From Paragonimus skrjabini miyazakii (Eukaryota > Platyhelminthes > Trematoda > Plagiorchiida > Troglotrematidae): 64,000 bases of DNA. The position numbers were made by a program, and so were the translations under genes. This document shows positions 1 through 10,240 of this stretch, one piece after another. Each line of letters opens with the position of its first letter. Positions within the stretch are counted from its first letter, which is position 1. The notes under the pieces are model-generated. The model searched no databases and was not told the DNA's origin. It saw only the letters and a program-made list of their open reading frames with translations. Location: positions 1-64,000 of the forward strand of contig JTDE01000207.1 in assembly GCA_014338405.1 (NCBI GenBank), given 5' to 3'.

Positions 1-162
1 CGCATCCCCATAGACTTTTCAGTCGGCCCCTTTCGAAAAGAAGCACTAGACTCGAGTTTCGCTCTCATTAGAGCTCGTCAGTAGTGCATATGCTCGCCAC
101 TGCCGGGACTTGAACCACGGACATGTTGTTCATGAGGCAACCGTGTTTACCACTGAGCGTTC
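1..162 (-). repeat. Ribozyme SINE, copy A (minus, 5' end at 162)
   Basis: This is a tRNA-derived short interspersed repeat read on the minus strand. From its head it has a degraded A-box region (about 150-162), a B box reading GGTTCAAGTCCCGG (complement of 103-116), a complete hammerhead (43-87), and a tail complementary to 1-42 that includes GGGGCCGACTG. The same order recurs at 160-400, 10.5-11.06, 21.8-22.26 and 38.3 kb, which defines the family. The window edge truncates the tail. Copy B abuts it head to head. Pol III transcription and SINE identity are inferred from the boxes. Confidence 0.8.
43..87 (-). ncRNA. Hammerhead ribozyme (type I), intact core
   Basis: On the minus strand the 45 nt read GCACTA (helix I 5'), CTGACGA (core, fits CUGANGA), GCTCTAATGAGAGC (helix II, five perfect pairs and an AATG loop), GAAA (core), CTCGAG then TC (short helix III, ACT pairing AGT, and cleavage base C17), TAGTGC (helix I 3', six pairs with GCACTA). 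Every invariant core base is present. Predicted cleavage follows the GTC, between 49 and 48. The type I layout and the position inside a tRNA-like SINE match schistosome Sm-alpha hammerheads. Activity is inferred, not shown. Confidence 0.9.
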
Positions 163-400
163 ACATACGATAATTCGGTCGTGCCTAACGTGAGGTCAAT
201 GGCGCAGTGGTAAACACGGTTGCCTGATTAACAGCGCGGCCGTGGTTCAAGTCCCGACAGTGGCGAGCATATGCACTACTGACGAGCTCTAATGAGAGCG
301 AACCTCGTGCCTGATATCCCTGCTGTTTGGAAGGAGCCGACTGGAAAGTCTATGGGAATGCGACAGCTGAGATCAATTGTGGGTGATGTTAAACTTGAAA
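163..400 (+). repeat. Ribozyme SINE, copy B (plus)
   Basis: Second copy, oriented away from copy A. The lead sequence with GGTCGTGCCTAACGTGAGG is followed by A box TGGCGCAGTGG (200-210), B box GGTTCAAGTCC (244-254), the hammerhead region (273-317) and a tail through GGGAATGCGACAGC and GTGGGTGATGTT to about 400. The hammerhead is broken: the 5' half is perfect to 299, but GAAA reads GAAC and helix III and the 3' arm of helix I are lost (CTCGTGCCTGATAT). The 3' limit is approximate. The open stretch at 292-528 overlaps the repeat and is not a gene. Confidence 0.75.
200..254 (+). promoter_or_regulatory. Internal pol III promoter-like A and B boxes
   Basis: TGGCGCAGTGG at 200-210 fits the tRNA A-box consensus at all fixed positions. 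GGTTCAAGTCC at 244-254 fits the B box GGTTCRANNCC. Their order and spacing are those of a tRNA-derived SINE head. The same boxes lie at 22032-22042 and 22076-22087 in the 21.8 kb copy. Transcription is inferred. Confidence 0.6.
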
Positions 401-1456
401 TCTTGTCTAGCTATGAAAGTTTGCGGAAAGTTACCAACCAGCGGTGTCTAAATAACCGTTTGGTCCCCTCGGCCCAACTAGCGGTGGACAAAATGATTAT
501 CTGCTTAAATGACGATGGTCAGTGTTAGAGCCTTCATCCTAATGCACAGTGTAGATATTGTTGATGGAACGCTGACTTTCCAAAATTTTCTGTGTAATTC
601 CACCAACTGGACTGCTGGTTGTGTGGTTAAAATCGTTCCCTTTTGATACTACTGATCCGTATTTGCTGCACTTACGTATTCGGTCCACCTCCGCTGCAGT
701 CGTGTACGCACTATTACTGAATACACGGTTCAAAACGTGTAGTCTTGAGCAGTTTTAGCTATAGTTGTGCCGAGTGAATATAACGATGAGTTCTGAAAAC
801 GGTTGTCTTTAAGGAACATTTCTGGAATGCCAGGATAATGGTGTATCTTCACTGTATGCAGTGCATCTGGCTTACGATAGATGAACTTGAATTGCAAACA
901 GCTTATGAGACAGCTTCGAAGCTTACAGTAAGTGCGCGCGTATATCCGGGTCTTGGCCTCCACTCTTTCACATAAATGAGCCTACTCTATAGAGAAAAAA
1001 GTACACCCAGAACGGTGTCCAGTGAACGAATACTACACAAAAAACAGCATGGAGACATCGACTGACGCATTTACATGCTAGTTGCTAAATTCCACATCAT
1101 GCCTCTGACTGATTTCTTGAACTGGGTCGCCTATAATTATAATTTTTAGACACATTCAACTCGTTTGTCTGGCGATAAGTTCAGACGAGTAATAAGTTGC
1201 ACGTGGTAATTCCGCTTGGAGCGTATTACGTCAGAGATTGTTGTACTAGAGATGAATTGTGAATTACTGAAACAGATTCTGAGAGATGAATGTGAGAACT
1301 GGAGATGTCTTTAATTATTGGTTTTCTGATACATGACAGTTTGTATATCTAGTAGATGTTTTGGTTTAAATCACCCAGGGTATGAAGTAATGCGGTATCC
1401 TCTGGTAGATACTCGTCAAGTGTGCTAATAATGTCGCTGGAATTCGTTTAAACCTG
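401..1456. other. No recognised feature
   Basis: AT-rich sequence with only short open stretches in both strands. I see no protein similarity and no good exon. It would be 3' flank if the 1457-1624 exon is the last of its gene. Confidence 0.4.
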
Positions 1457-1624
1457 TTAAACCAATGGTGGCGAACGTGAGATGACGAAATGCATATGAT
1501 CCGGATGTTTCTTGATATTCTCTGGAGAGAGGCCTACGTGGACGGGCCTGTGAACAATCTGACACACATGACCACCGTACATAAAGGTGTGTGTGTACAA
1601 TCTAGCTGGTTGTTGAAACCACTC
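1457..1624 (-). CDS. Probable terminal coding exon, unidentified protein
   Basis: Starts after a strong acceptor (minus strand GGCTCTCCTCCAG, pyrimidine-rich) at 1624/1625 and reads 55 codons to a TAA at 1457-1459. The peptide begins EWFQQPARLYTHTFMYGG and contains HVCQIVHRPVHVGLSPEN. It enters in phase 0, which is the phase in which the exon at 3489-4526 ends, so the two may join directly. A weaker candidate middle exon (2818-2883, minus, phase 0 to 0, VCKSDHIHLWMMSNFSNRLT, donor ACG/GTGAGA, poor acceptor tract) lies between them. I recognise no domain. The call rests on splice signals and phase. Confidence 0.35.
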   Translation of the reverse strand, partial: EWFQQPARLYTHTFMYGGHVCQIVHRPVHVGLSPENIKKHPDHMHFVISRSPPLV

Positions 1625-3488
1625 CTGGAGGAGAGCCATATAAAATCAGACTAGAGGTATGGACGCCATGTACTCAACCTTCGTAATCGATGTTAAATCG
1701 AACCTAGACGAACAACAAAACAAGAGAACCATACAAGAGAACCATACAGAATGGAAATGGGAGGAGTATGCAATATATACTAAGGAGACAGAACCTATAA
1801 GATGTATACCAGCTGTTTGCAATCGATAGTAGAACCCATAGGGGCATAATGTCAACGAATGTATACTATAACCTCGTGATTTGTTGGATGAGAGTAATTA
1901 TCTGATAAAAGTGCAAACGGACATGGTTTGTCCGGAATGTCATATCACTGTATCGTCTATTGGTCGGTTACTATACAATCATCGTTATACACTAATTAGG
2001 GGTACTGTTCAATAGTTGGAAGGAATTATTGACAGGATGAAGGTGAGGATGGCAGATTACACCTCTAGAATGCAACCAACCTTCAGTGAAATTACCATCA
2101 CTTACGACCGATTTGAATTCCGGTTCACTGATGTCATCTTACATTAAGAAATCACGTGACCACATTTGATGGGATCGCATTTCCACTTTTCATTTCTGTT
2201 TTGTTTAACTGAAATATGTTGGTTATAAATAAAGAGGATATTTTGTCACCGTACAAATTCCAACTGCAAAGTTCGCAGACTTTATTGGCCAGCACAGTTG
2301 ATTTTATATACATCAATCTGCGTAAGATATAGCTGGACGACACGACTACGAAATAGCATGACCAGCCTAGAATATACACGACAAAACTTAAAGACCATGT
2401 AACGTGGCTTGGTGGCGAGAGGAGTGCTCCTGTAGTTTACTAACAAAAACCGAAAATAACCAGACATTTTCATAGTTGCAACGAGGTCACCGTTTGTATC
2501 TACTGCGTCTCGAGTTTTAGTTCACTTATGAATACCCTCAGCCAGTTGCTTTATTCTTTTTTGAGTCTAAGTCTTTGTCTTCCGGTGAATACCTTCGAAA
2601 TCACCGGTTGTTATATGTTGAATGCTACTCACATTTGATTACATCTTATATGGGAATTTTGTCTGGTCCTCATAGACAAAACAACTAGAAACATATAAAA
2701 ACGTGTATTATTTATCAGTGTGTGCAGGTAGAATTAATTCTGGGATTTTAACCTGGTTGACAAGTCTTGCTTGGTGGAAGATCAACTGGACTTGGCAAGA
2801 TATTTCCTGCATCTCACCGTGAGACGATTGGAGAAATTTGACATCATCCACAGATGGATGTGGTCGGATTTGCAGACGCGATGCTTAACTCATTCCAAGT
2901 GCGTGGCGGACGCACTCATTTAGCACACACTAAAACTTGACTTTACCTTTCGACCGAGATAACTGTATGCACTGACGGTCGATCCTAACACAAACAGTCT
3001 ATTCAGAGGAAGTCGACCGGAAAAAATCAGTTGATTGTGAAAGCTGCTACCAAACATATAGCAACCAGCATCCCTGGCTGTTCATCACTGATCCCATTGA
3101 TTGCTTACTTACTTACTTACGTCGGAGAAGAATGAAAAACTGCTCAAGGTCAACTCTAGGTGTTGGTGAAAAACCTTTGTGAATTGATTTAGGCATGTTT
3201 TCCAGCAGTTGCGTCTAGATTTGCAAATGAATCACTTTGTCAGTTAGTTGCTCAAACTGATTGTTTGATTGACCCGTAAACCGGCTTGCTTTTCGCACAG
3301 TGTACTAATCCCCCTACCCCATTCACCGTCATACCTGTTGACTAACAAATTATTGTCATCTTCATCTAGTCCTTATGCTACCTATTGATGGCTGCTCATT
3401 TTTGAGTTGGTCACAATCAACGTCTCAGACTCGTTACCTTATATATGTATAAATAGGCGATACTGCGACGGACTTAAAAGGAACTTAC
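1625..3488 (-). other. Putative intron between the 1.5 kb and 3.5 kb exons
   Basis: No repeat or ORF of substance apart from the weak exon candidate at 2818-2883. A short TTAC run lies near 3105-3120. Open stretches at 1646-1855, 2152-2379 and 2282-2473 look random. Confidence 0.35.
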
Positions 3489-4526
3489 TGCAGTTGGCCG
3501 TTTAAGTTGCATCCATTTAAAAGGTGTTGTGCATTGCATGGAAGTTGTTGGTTGTCTGTAGTGAACGACCCGTTTGATATCATGTAGAATTCCTGTCTGT
3601 GATTCGGATGGGTTCTGGTTTCCGTATAGCTCACAATCATTCTGGTTCCATTTTATTGACGGATGATGAACTGTGGGGGAATAGTTGCTCAAATCATTGC
3701 GATTCGTGACAGAACGGCGTTTGTCCTTAACAATACCGTGATTTAATCGTTCAACTGATTTACTAGGGTTGGTTTTACCGTCTTCAAGGTTATCAGGTAA
3801 AAGGTCCTTACATTCGGGCTTCGTGGTTTGTTCGTAACTCCATTTTCCAACATTTACCGGTAGCAGTTCTTCTGTAGGTTGGATTTCACCTTCCCCTTCA
3901 AATGTTTTCTCATAAACGGACTGTGTCGATATCGATGATAATGACTCAGGCAAATTCCAACCACTGAGGTTTGATGTTGACGTATCCTCCAATAGAACAA
4001 AGCTATCTTTCTTTTGAGTGGAGAAGTGTGGTGCACATCTTTCGAATTCAAATGACCTTCTGGTACATTCGTTTTCTCCACCCTCTGTTGACATAGTTGC
4101 TTGGTTCGTATTGATCTGCTCGACTGAGTTGTTTTTTCGACGATCACTGACAATTCGTTTCTTACCTAATCGATTACAATGCTCCAACGGTGGATGACAA
4201 ATTGTATAAGGGGGTCCATTTTCGATATCTATCTCAGCCGAATATTCCTGGTATGACACCGTCATGGTCTTCGGGTAGTAACCGTCGAGGAACTGTTTTG
4301 GAATACTTAGTGGTTCCCTATAGGAACTGACATCAAACTTAGTCGAATTTGATGTTTCGTTGTAGGCGCTCATGAAATTAATACCTATTGCATTATCAGG
4401 AAGGCGGTAACTGAAAGACATTTTGTTTGTGCAGGTACACATGTCTGCGGAACTATAAGAGTCGTTTTGCTCCCTAGAGTTGTCATATTTTGGAGTGTAG
4501 GAGATTCCTTCTGAACAGTAATGCAT
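3489..4526 (-). CDS. Large coding exon, unidentified low-complexity protein
   Basis: The longest open frame in the window: 346 codons from ATG at 4526 to a consensus donor (CTGCA/GTAAGT) at 3489/3488. Read without splicing the frame stops just beyond. The protein is rich in Ser, Thr, Asn, Glu and Tyr, with no hydrophobic segment and no recognised fold, so it looks largely disordered. An in-frame TGA lies about 11 codons upstream of the ATG, so 4526 is a reasonable start. The alternative is an acceptor just inside (ATTACTGTTCAG). Reading ends in phase 0. Its length in such stop-rich DNA and the clean donor make coding likely. A regulator or adaptor is possible, but no function can be assigned. 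Confidence 0.6.
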
Positions 4527-5756
4527 TGTCGGAAAATATTCAACGAAGAAATCGAGTCAGTGAAGGTCGTTAGTGCCGTAATCAATGAAAGCAGTTATAA
4601 AGTCAGAGTTCCACTTACATAATCTTCACGCAGACACATACGCCTGTTTTAATTACTTCCAAGTGCTTATTGTAACAGACCATCGTACTGCGATTTGTCG
4701 GAGGATACAGCACGCACGGAGGGGACGAAATATTGTCTGGTCAGGTTCGCGCCAGTTTTACATCATCCTGATTGGTTCGAAAAATGACATGTTGTGACCA
4801 CGCGCACGCAAGTCGGTGAAGTGGGATGAACTAGTATTGGACTTCCCCCATCCGGCCTGTATTCACTGGACCAATCACAATGAACAACAGCCGGTTATGG
4901 GCATGGAATTCGCGTCTAGGCAAAACAGAGGAACGCTTTCCACCCTGATTCTTCATTGTTTGTCTAGTTATTGCGACAATTTATGGAACTGATGACCTGA
5001 GAGCGAAAACTTAGGCATACTGTCTTCAACCGATTAGTTCAACTATGGGAGCAACCTGCTCTGAGCAGAAGCGTATGTTTTCAGTTGACAGCAAGAGTCG
5101 CATCGATACTCACTAGCTACGTTAGCGGCCAGTGCAGCATGGCGCTGGGGTAGACAGTGCTGTATATTCGGAAGAGAAAGGCTTCTGACCGGACTCTCGG
5201 GTTTGAAGGTTATTAAAAAACGCTTGTGCAAGTTCACAGCCAGCCTTTCAAGATGCATAACCTCAAATAGACAGTCCACAACTAGTTTAGTTCATCGCTG
5301 GACTTAGGAGGTAGAGACAGTCCAAATGGAAACGAATCATCTATCTTTCATAATACAAACCAATACCCTTCTGTACTTGGTCACCGAGAATGTGAGCATT
5401 ATTTATAACAGAGGATTTATAGACAGTTAACGTATGCCATCTCGGCGTGGATGGACAAAACCAATCTCGAACTGGCATGGCGACGATGAACCGTTCAGAC
5501 TACGATCGACATGTCTTTGTGTATGTCTCAAAGCACCAAGCAGGCAGGCCTAATTGGACCGTATCGGTCAACTACAGCCGGTTATGACCTGGTCACTAAA
5601 ACGTCTGCAAGTTGTCCCTAACAGATGTATTTGATAACTTCCCTAAATTTAGTGAAGTAAAAAATACAAATCGTCGAACACCGGTGCTAATAATAATAAC
5701 AATAGTAAAGTAAAATAGAACTGAGCGTTAGCACTATAAGTGGCATGAAAGCAGAT
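4527..5756. other. No recognised feature
   Basis: 5' flank of the exon at 3489-4526. Short open stretches at 4585-4797 (+) and 5043-5279 (-) have no similarity I recognise. No promoter motif stands out. A short AATAATAAC run is near 5690-5705. Confidence 0.35.
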
Positions 5757-5902
5757 ACGTCATTGACTGCGGCACATTGCCATCTCGGATAGCATTTCTA
5801 ATCAGCGAGTCGAATGATCGCATGGACCCCAGCCAGACAGGCGACACCTACCCACTGTGCTCAATGGAGTAGTCGGGGTCTTCATATTTTGTGACCACGT
5901 GA
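5757..5902 (-). mobile_element. LINE 3'-end fragment (RTE-like)
   Basis: Minus-strand translation gives STVGRCRLSGWGPCDHSTR, the tail of the flatworm RTE-like LINE ORF (usual form: VG..RLPGWGPRD...WLETL). The DNA aligns by eye with the 3' end of the LINE at 34.0 kb (tail around 34000-34140), including the GTGACCACG edge. Only the last ~150 bp are present, as expected for a 5'-truncated copy. Confidence 0.6.
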
Positions 5903-5999
5903 GAACAATAATATTAGAGATAATGGTAATAATCATGATAATAATGTCATCAAGCTGTGTAGTGAACATTAGTGAACATTTTGAAGGGGGCTTCTCAGT

Positions 6000-6800
6000 A
6001 CAAAAACAATGTATTCTATCGATGTACAATCTTTATTCACTAATATTCCCCTGCATCAGTCTGTAAATTTTCTTTGTGATTTTATCTCATTCCAGAATAT
6101 TAAATTGCCTCTTCCTCTTAATTTTTCCAGTGACCTCATTTTTTGTGTACAGAAAACATTCGAGTTGAGCCATAAAAAGTTGTTTTTAAGTAAATAAACG
6201 GGGAAGCCATGGGCAGCCAAGTTGAAGTCACAGAAATCATTAACTTGTTGAGCGGTATTTTGATTACTGATGGAGTGTTCATAAAACTACAGTTCAGGAA
6301 AGTTATTTGTCTGCTATACTGCGTCATCAGCTTCAATCAGTTGTGAATCACACATACACTGGGGCTGAATTGTGCCTCTTGTCATCAACTCGGGGAGTTA
6401 GTCATGGAAACGCTAGGCGTGATGCACCTAACTATTCTGTCCCACACACCGTGTATAACTTCACTTGCAGTTACAATGACAATTATATAGACAGAACGGA
6501 CCGGTGCTTGCGTCAACGAGTGGTCGGACATCTCCACAAATGTTTGATTCAGTCGGCTGAGTGAACGGACAACCAAATAGGCAATCGAACGCGAAACCGA
6601 GTATCACCAATTGCGAAGCATATCCTGGAAACAGGTCACAACGTAAATCGAATTAGCTTTTTCACTGTGTTACTACAGCACCCAAAACCCAAAATGCTAG
6701 CCACCAATGAAGCTGTATTGATCGAACAAAGTCAGCCAGTGTTCTGTGCGCAAAAGTTAATGGTTCACACCGTCCACCTCCAAAGGTAGCATCCTACTGA
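6000..6800 (+). mobile_element. Penelope-like element, internally deleted
   Basis: Two conserved parts of a PLE polyprotein are present in order. At 6009-6197 is the RT palm start, MYSIDVQSLFTNIPLHQSVN. At 6308-6790 are the RT-to-endonuclease linker and GIY-YIG region (VYNFTCSYNDNYIDRTDRCL), then, in other frames, the C-terminal helix region ending near LIEQSQPVFCAQK. The RT catalytic core between them is deleted, and stops and frameshifts interrupt the rest, so it is dead. A MITE (6844-7078) and a PLE ribozyme relic (7152-7181) follow, which places the 3' terminal repeat near 7.2 kb. Confidence 0.75.
6009..6197 (+). pseudogene. PLE reverse transcriptase N-terminal fragment
   Basis: 62-codon open piece with the SLDVxSLFTNVP-type motif seen here as SIDVQSLFTNIP. 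Downstream palm motifs (AxGSPLxPxLA, YxDD) are absent. The reading frame ends at a stop at 6195-6197. Confidence 0.7.
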
Positions 6801-6843
6801 CCTAAAATGCACCCTGGAACATTGAGTTCTTTTTAGCCATTAA

Positions 6844-7078
6844 AATAGAATAGTCAGAAGACGCAAATTATGATATACGCTCGTTTCGCACACTCTTTTC
6901 AATCGTAAACACGTGACTAGCGTGAGAAAAAAAACTCGACGAAATGAAATTATTCGAACTTTTAATCGTTTCATTTAAGCCTTGTCGGTTTTGTTTTCAT
7001 GCTAGTCACATGCTTACGACTGAAGAGAGTGTGCGAAACGAATTCATACAGTAAGTTTTGTCGTCTGACTATTCTATT
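6844..7078. mobile_element. Foldback MITE with about 90-bp inverted arms
   Basis: The sequence is a near-palindrome. The left arm starts TAGAATAGTCAGAAGAC and includes TCGTTTCGCACACTCTT and GACTAGCGTGAG. The right arm gives the inverse (CATGCTAGTCAC, AAGAGAGTGTGCGAAACGA, GTCGTCTGACTATTCTA). It has no coding capacity. The ends are compatible with insertion at a TA dinucleotide, as in Tc1/mariner-type MITEs. It sits in the 3' part of the 6.0 kb PLE. Confidence 0.7.
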
Positions 7079-7151
7079 CAAAAAGATCACTCCGTACAAC
7101 GACTGGTATGATGCATCTTAATTATCTATTCCGTTTGTATTTAATATGGGG

Positions 7152-7181
7152 CTGATGAGATAAATCGAAATGTTAACATCT
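7152..7181 (+). ncRNA. PLE-type hammerhead ribozyme core (relic)
   Basis: Reads CTGATGA, then GATAAATC (helix II, G-C and A-T pairs around TAAA), GAAA, then TGTTAACA TC (minimal helix III, ATGT pairing ACAT, cleavage base C). All invariant core bases are present, and GTTAAC is the short helix III typical of PLE hammerheads. I could not fold a convincing helix I with the flanks, so activity is doubtful. It follows the PLE coding remnant and shares downstream sequence with the copy at 32081-32140. Confidence 0.55.
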
Positions 7182-8500
7182 CGCAACGTTTGTCTTCTCA
7201 CCATTTTGATGAATTGGATCAAAGGAACGCAGTGCCTTGAAGAAAAATAACAATAATAATCATAGCATTAATAGGTGTAACTGTAATTGGAAATGATGTG
7301 GCAACACTGTACAACATGAAAGAAACGCCAATTACTTTTAGTTTAGATTAGTGGGTGACCAGTTCTTTGCAATCACGAACGTAGTCTTCCCAGATATTTC
7401 GTCTTCTAATCTGTGTGTCATTTCGTCTACAGCCGCAACGATACTTACGTAGGTAAAACAGAGTACTAGCGAGTGACCGAGCTCATCTGAAAGAAGTTGG
7501 GTCAAACGATGACGCAGTTCGCTTAACTTGGTGACCCGCTGCCGGAATTCCCATGTAGTCGATCGCCAAGTCCATCACGACCACGGAACTTCGGGTTCAT
7601 CTAGCTAGCTCGTTTAAATTACCGTCGAACAACGGAGACCTAAAATTGCAAGCCTTTAACGAAACAATGCTTGTCCGAACTTAGTGTCTGCCCTTATTCG
7701 AATGATGAATATAACCTTCCTGTTTTCCGTTTACAGCCTGTGAGGACAAAAAGTGTATACTCCCCAATTTTACGCTGGCGAACTGCCTACATGAAACTTA
7801 GTACTTCAGCTCTAGTTAGGTGGACATGCAGTCAATGGATATGCGAAGCATGCAACAACAATACAGTCGGCAACTTGTACGTTTACCATATAGTGAAAAA
7901 TTGTATGGAACTAGCTGCTGACTAGCCGTTCTTATAACTGTGCAATTGTATGGTGTTTGTAACGAAGATAACGTGCAAAGTAGAGGAGAACTGAAACTCA
8001 ATGAGCAAAAGCTGGTGCAAACGTAAATCTAAGGGGTTGCTTGGTGTTGATGATTGGTGATATTGGCAAATACTTTGTGCAGTCTATAGAACGAATCAAA
8101 CAGCTCTGACAAAACCACCAATCAATTAACTTTTTAATATTGTCATTATTCCGATGACTTCATCATATTCTCGCTTGGGAACGTGAAGTTTCCGAATGAA
8201 TTTGAATAGACCACAATTAGACATGGTGAATTAGCAACCCGCTATTCGTAGCACCGTAACTATACTCACAAAGCGCATGTACAGTAGATGTCAGTGAGTT
8301 CTACCTGAACTAAGAATTAGGCTGAAGCCAGAATAGTTCATGCTTGGAAACTTACAGTAGTGAACCAGATGGCTTCAACATTTTGTCAACTCTGAGATTG
8401 ACTGTAGAACAGTCAACATGTTTTCAGACACCATTTTTCGTTCAGAAGGCACTTATAGTTCTCATATGTGTGTTCTGGTGAACGTTAAACTGTGCTCACC
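7182..8500. other. No recognised gene
   Basis: The first ~90 bp continue the PLE terminal sequence (GGATCAA...GGAA motif shared with 32.13 kb). Beyond that are an AATAATAA run near 7250 and random-looking short ORFs (7671-7925). Confidence 0.35.
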
Positions 8501-8790
8501 AATTTTAGGTGTATATCGAGGCGAAACGATTAGCCATCGTATCCTTGCTGGAAGAAGAGTCAGTACAACCAGTGTTATGCTACACTCCGGTGTGGTTAGG
8601 CCACTGTTTATATTCTGAAGGGACCCGAATGGGAAAAATTCGGACTTTGGTTGGATTTGAGCCAACGACAGAAATAATATGTAACGATTCACGTCTGATC
8701 GTTGAGTTACGCGGAGCCCAAAAACGGATCCCCAAAATGAGAACAAGATTGGATCCAACAGTTTCCGCGGTACTATTAAAGAAATGCATC
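8500..8790 (+). repeat. tRNA B-box-like dispersed repeat, copy 1
   Basis: Contains GGTTGGATTTGAGCCAACGAC (8650-8670, B-box-like) after an AAAAATTCGGACTTT lead. In one frame this gives the peptide TLVGFEPTTEI, the spurious peptide such repeats leave in fluke gene predictions. Related segments lie at 9480-9620 (minus) and 24440-24560. The open frame at 8509-9000 runs through the repeat and is not a gene. Boundaries are approximate. Confidence 0.5.
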
Positions 8791-9239
8791 AATAATTACA
8801 AAATGCAAACCTCAATCGTTCACGACGATAGTCTCGTCCAGCAAAATTGTAACATGCAAGCCGGCTGTTTCTACTCAGATTCTCCGTTACGCTTGCGGAC
8901 CAAATCTGGGGCAATGTGGAGACACCGGGGGACAGCGTTCTTCCGAAGTAGAGGTTCCAACCACAGTCCTGTAAAAGGAAACAACAAGAAACAAGCATGA
9001 GCCAAAGGCCGAGTAAGCCATGCACACGACTTACACAAACGAAAACTAAAACCGTGTCGACAACACAGCACCAGGCTCCGATACACAATTCAAATTCAAC
9101 CTGTGCGCGCTCGCTGGTTTCGACCGCACGTTACAAAATCAATAGTTTCTCAACAGGACCAACAAGGTCAAAGGTGAACCGTCATGCCAGCAGACCAGGA
9201 CAAGAATGGCCACTCGCGCCGCGGACATTTAATGACACA

Positions 9240-9620
9240 TTAGTTCAATAAAACAAAACGGGATGGGTGAGGTAGTGGGGGGAAATAGGAAATGCAAACG
9301 ATGGGGACGAATTTTCTCAGTTCGTGGATCAGCAAATTTACACAATATGACCAGACATGGCAGTGCTCTACGGGGTGAACTGTGAAGCCGCACCGGGAGC
9401 TCCGACATTCCACGTTGGCACCAGTAAGTTCCAGCGTGAACTGATTGATAAATCTTGCTTGGGCAGTCAGTCTACTGGATCGCTTGGTGCACTCCATAGG
9501 GCACAGTTCATTGGGTAGCTTCGGCTGGCATAACGCGTCAGGATATGTTGTTTCTGTTGTTAGCTCGAATCCAGCCGAAGTCGAGATTTTTCGCAACTGG
9601 GTATCTTCTGAATGATCCAA
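9240..9620 (-). repeat. tRNA B-box-like dispersed repeat, copy 2
   Basis: Minus-strand DNA reads ACTTCGGCTGGATTCGAGC after GCGAAAAATCTC. It matches copy 1 (TTCGGACTTTGGTTGGATTTGAGC) and gives the peptide SAGFELTTETT. The 126-codon open frame here is an effect of the repeat. Only the 9480-9620 part is clearly shared with copy 1; the rest is provisional. Confidence 0.45.
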
Positions 9621-10240
9621 TCCGTCAGATTACTTATCACTAACGAATTATTTATGTGCTATAAAATAACTCATAGCGAGTAACCGAGTGGTGAGTAATC
9701 GTGGATGCTAATGATGTCGATTTAAACAAGCGGATAAATAAGACTTTTAACTTCCAAAGCGTCGGCAAATGTGGCCAAATTCACCAAGAATTCGTGTGTT
9801 ACTGCCGACTGATATAACCATAAACTGTTCCTTCATTATGCATACGAAACTACCAGAAGCCAAAATATTGTAAGGGAAAACATTTAAAATGAAACGACCT
9901 ATTTGCGAAGAGTTATTTGCCAATGGAATGGGATCCCATAAGAATAGTTGTGCTTAAATGAAGAGGAAGGGTGGTAAACAGTGACAAGTGATAACAAGTG
10001 ACAGATAAATGATATCAGCTACAAACTAGATGACAACTGAGGGTTACATTCTGTGTTCGCTCAGTCGCTACAGGTATCCAACATGACTGTGTGCAGTGCG
10101 AATCGAAAAGAAACACTAGGACTGATGTTTGAAAAACAGACCATACACACCTTGCCGCATTCTACAACGCACCAAAGAGATCAGTAAACATAATAAATAG
10201 GTTTCAGTAAATTCAGCACATGTCATTAGCTATTTCGCGG
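9621..10240. other. No recognised feature
   Basis: AT-rich, with no ORF above 60 codons and no repeat detected. Confidence 0.35.

Noticed and set aside
8509..9000. 163-codon ORF as a gene
   Set aside because: It runs through a B-box-like repeat whose copies at 9.5 and 24.5 kb yield the same kind of peptide. No domain or splice structure.
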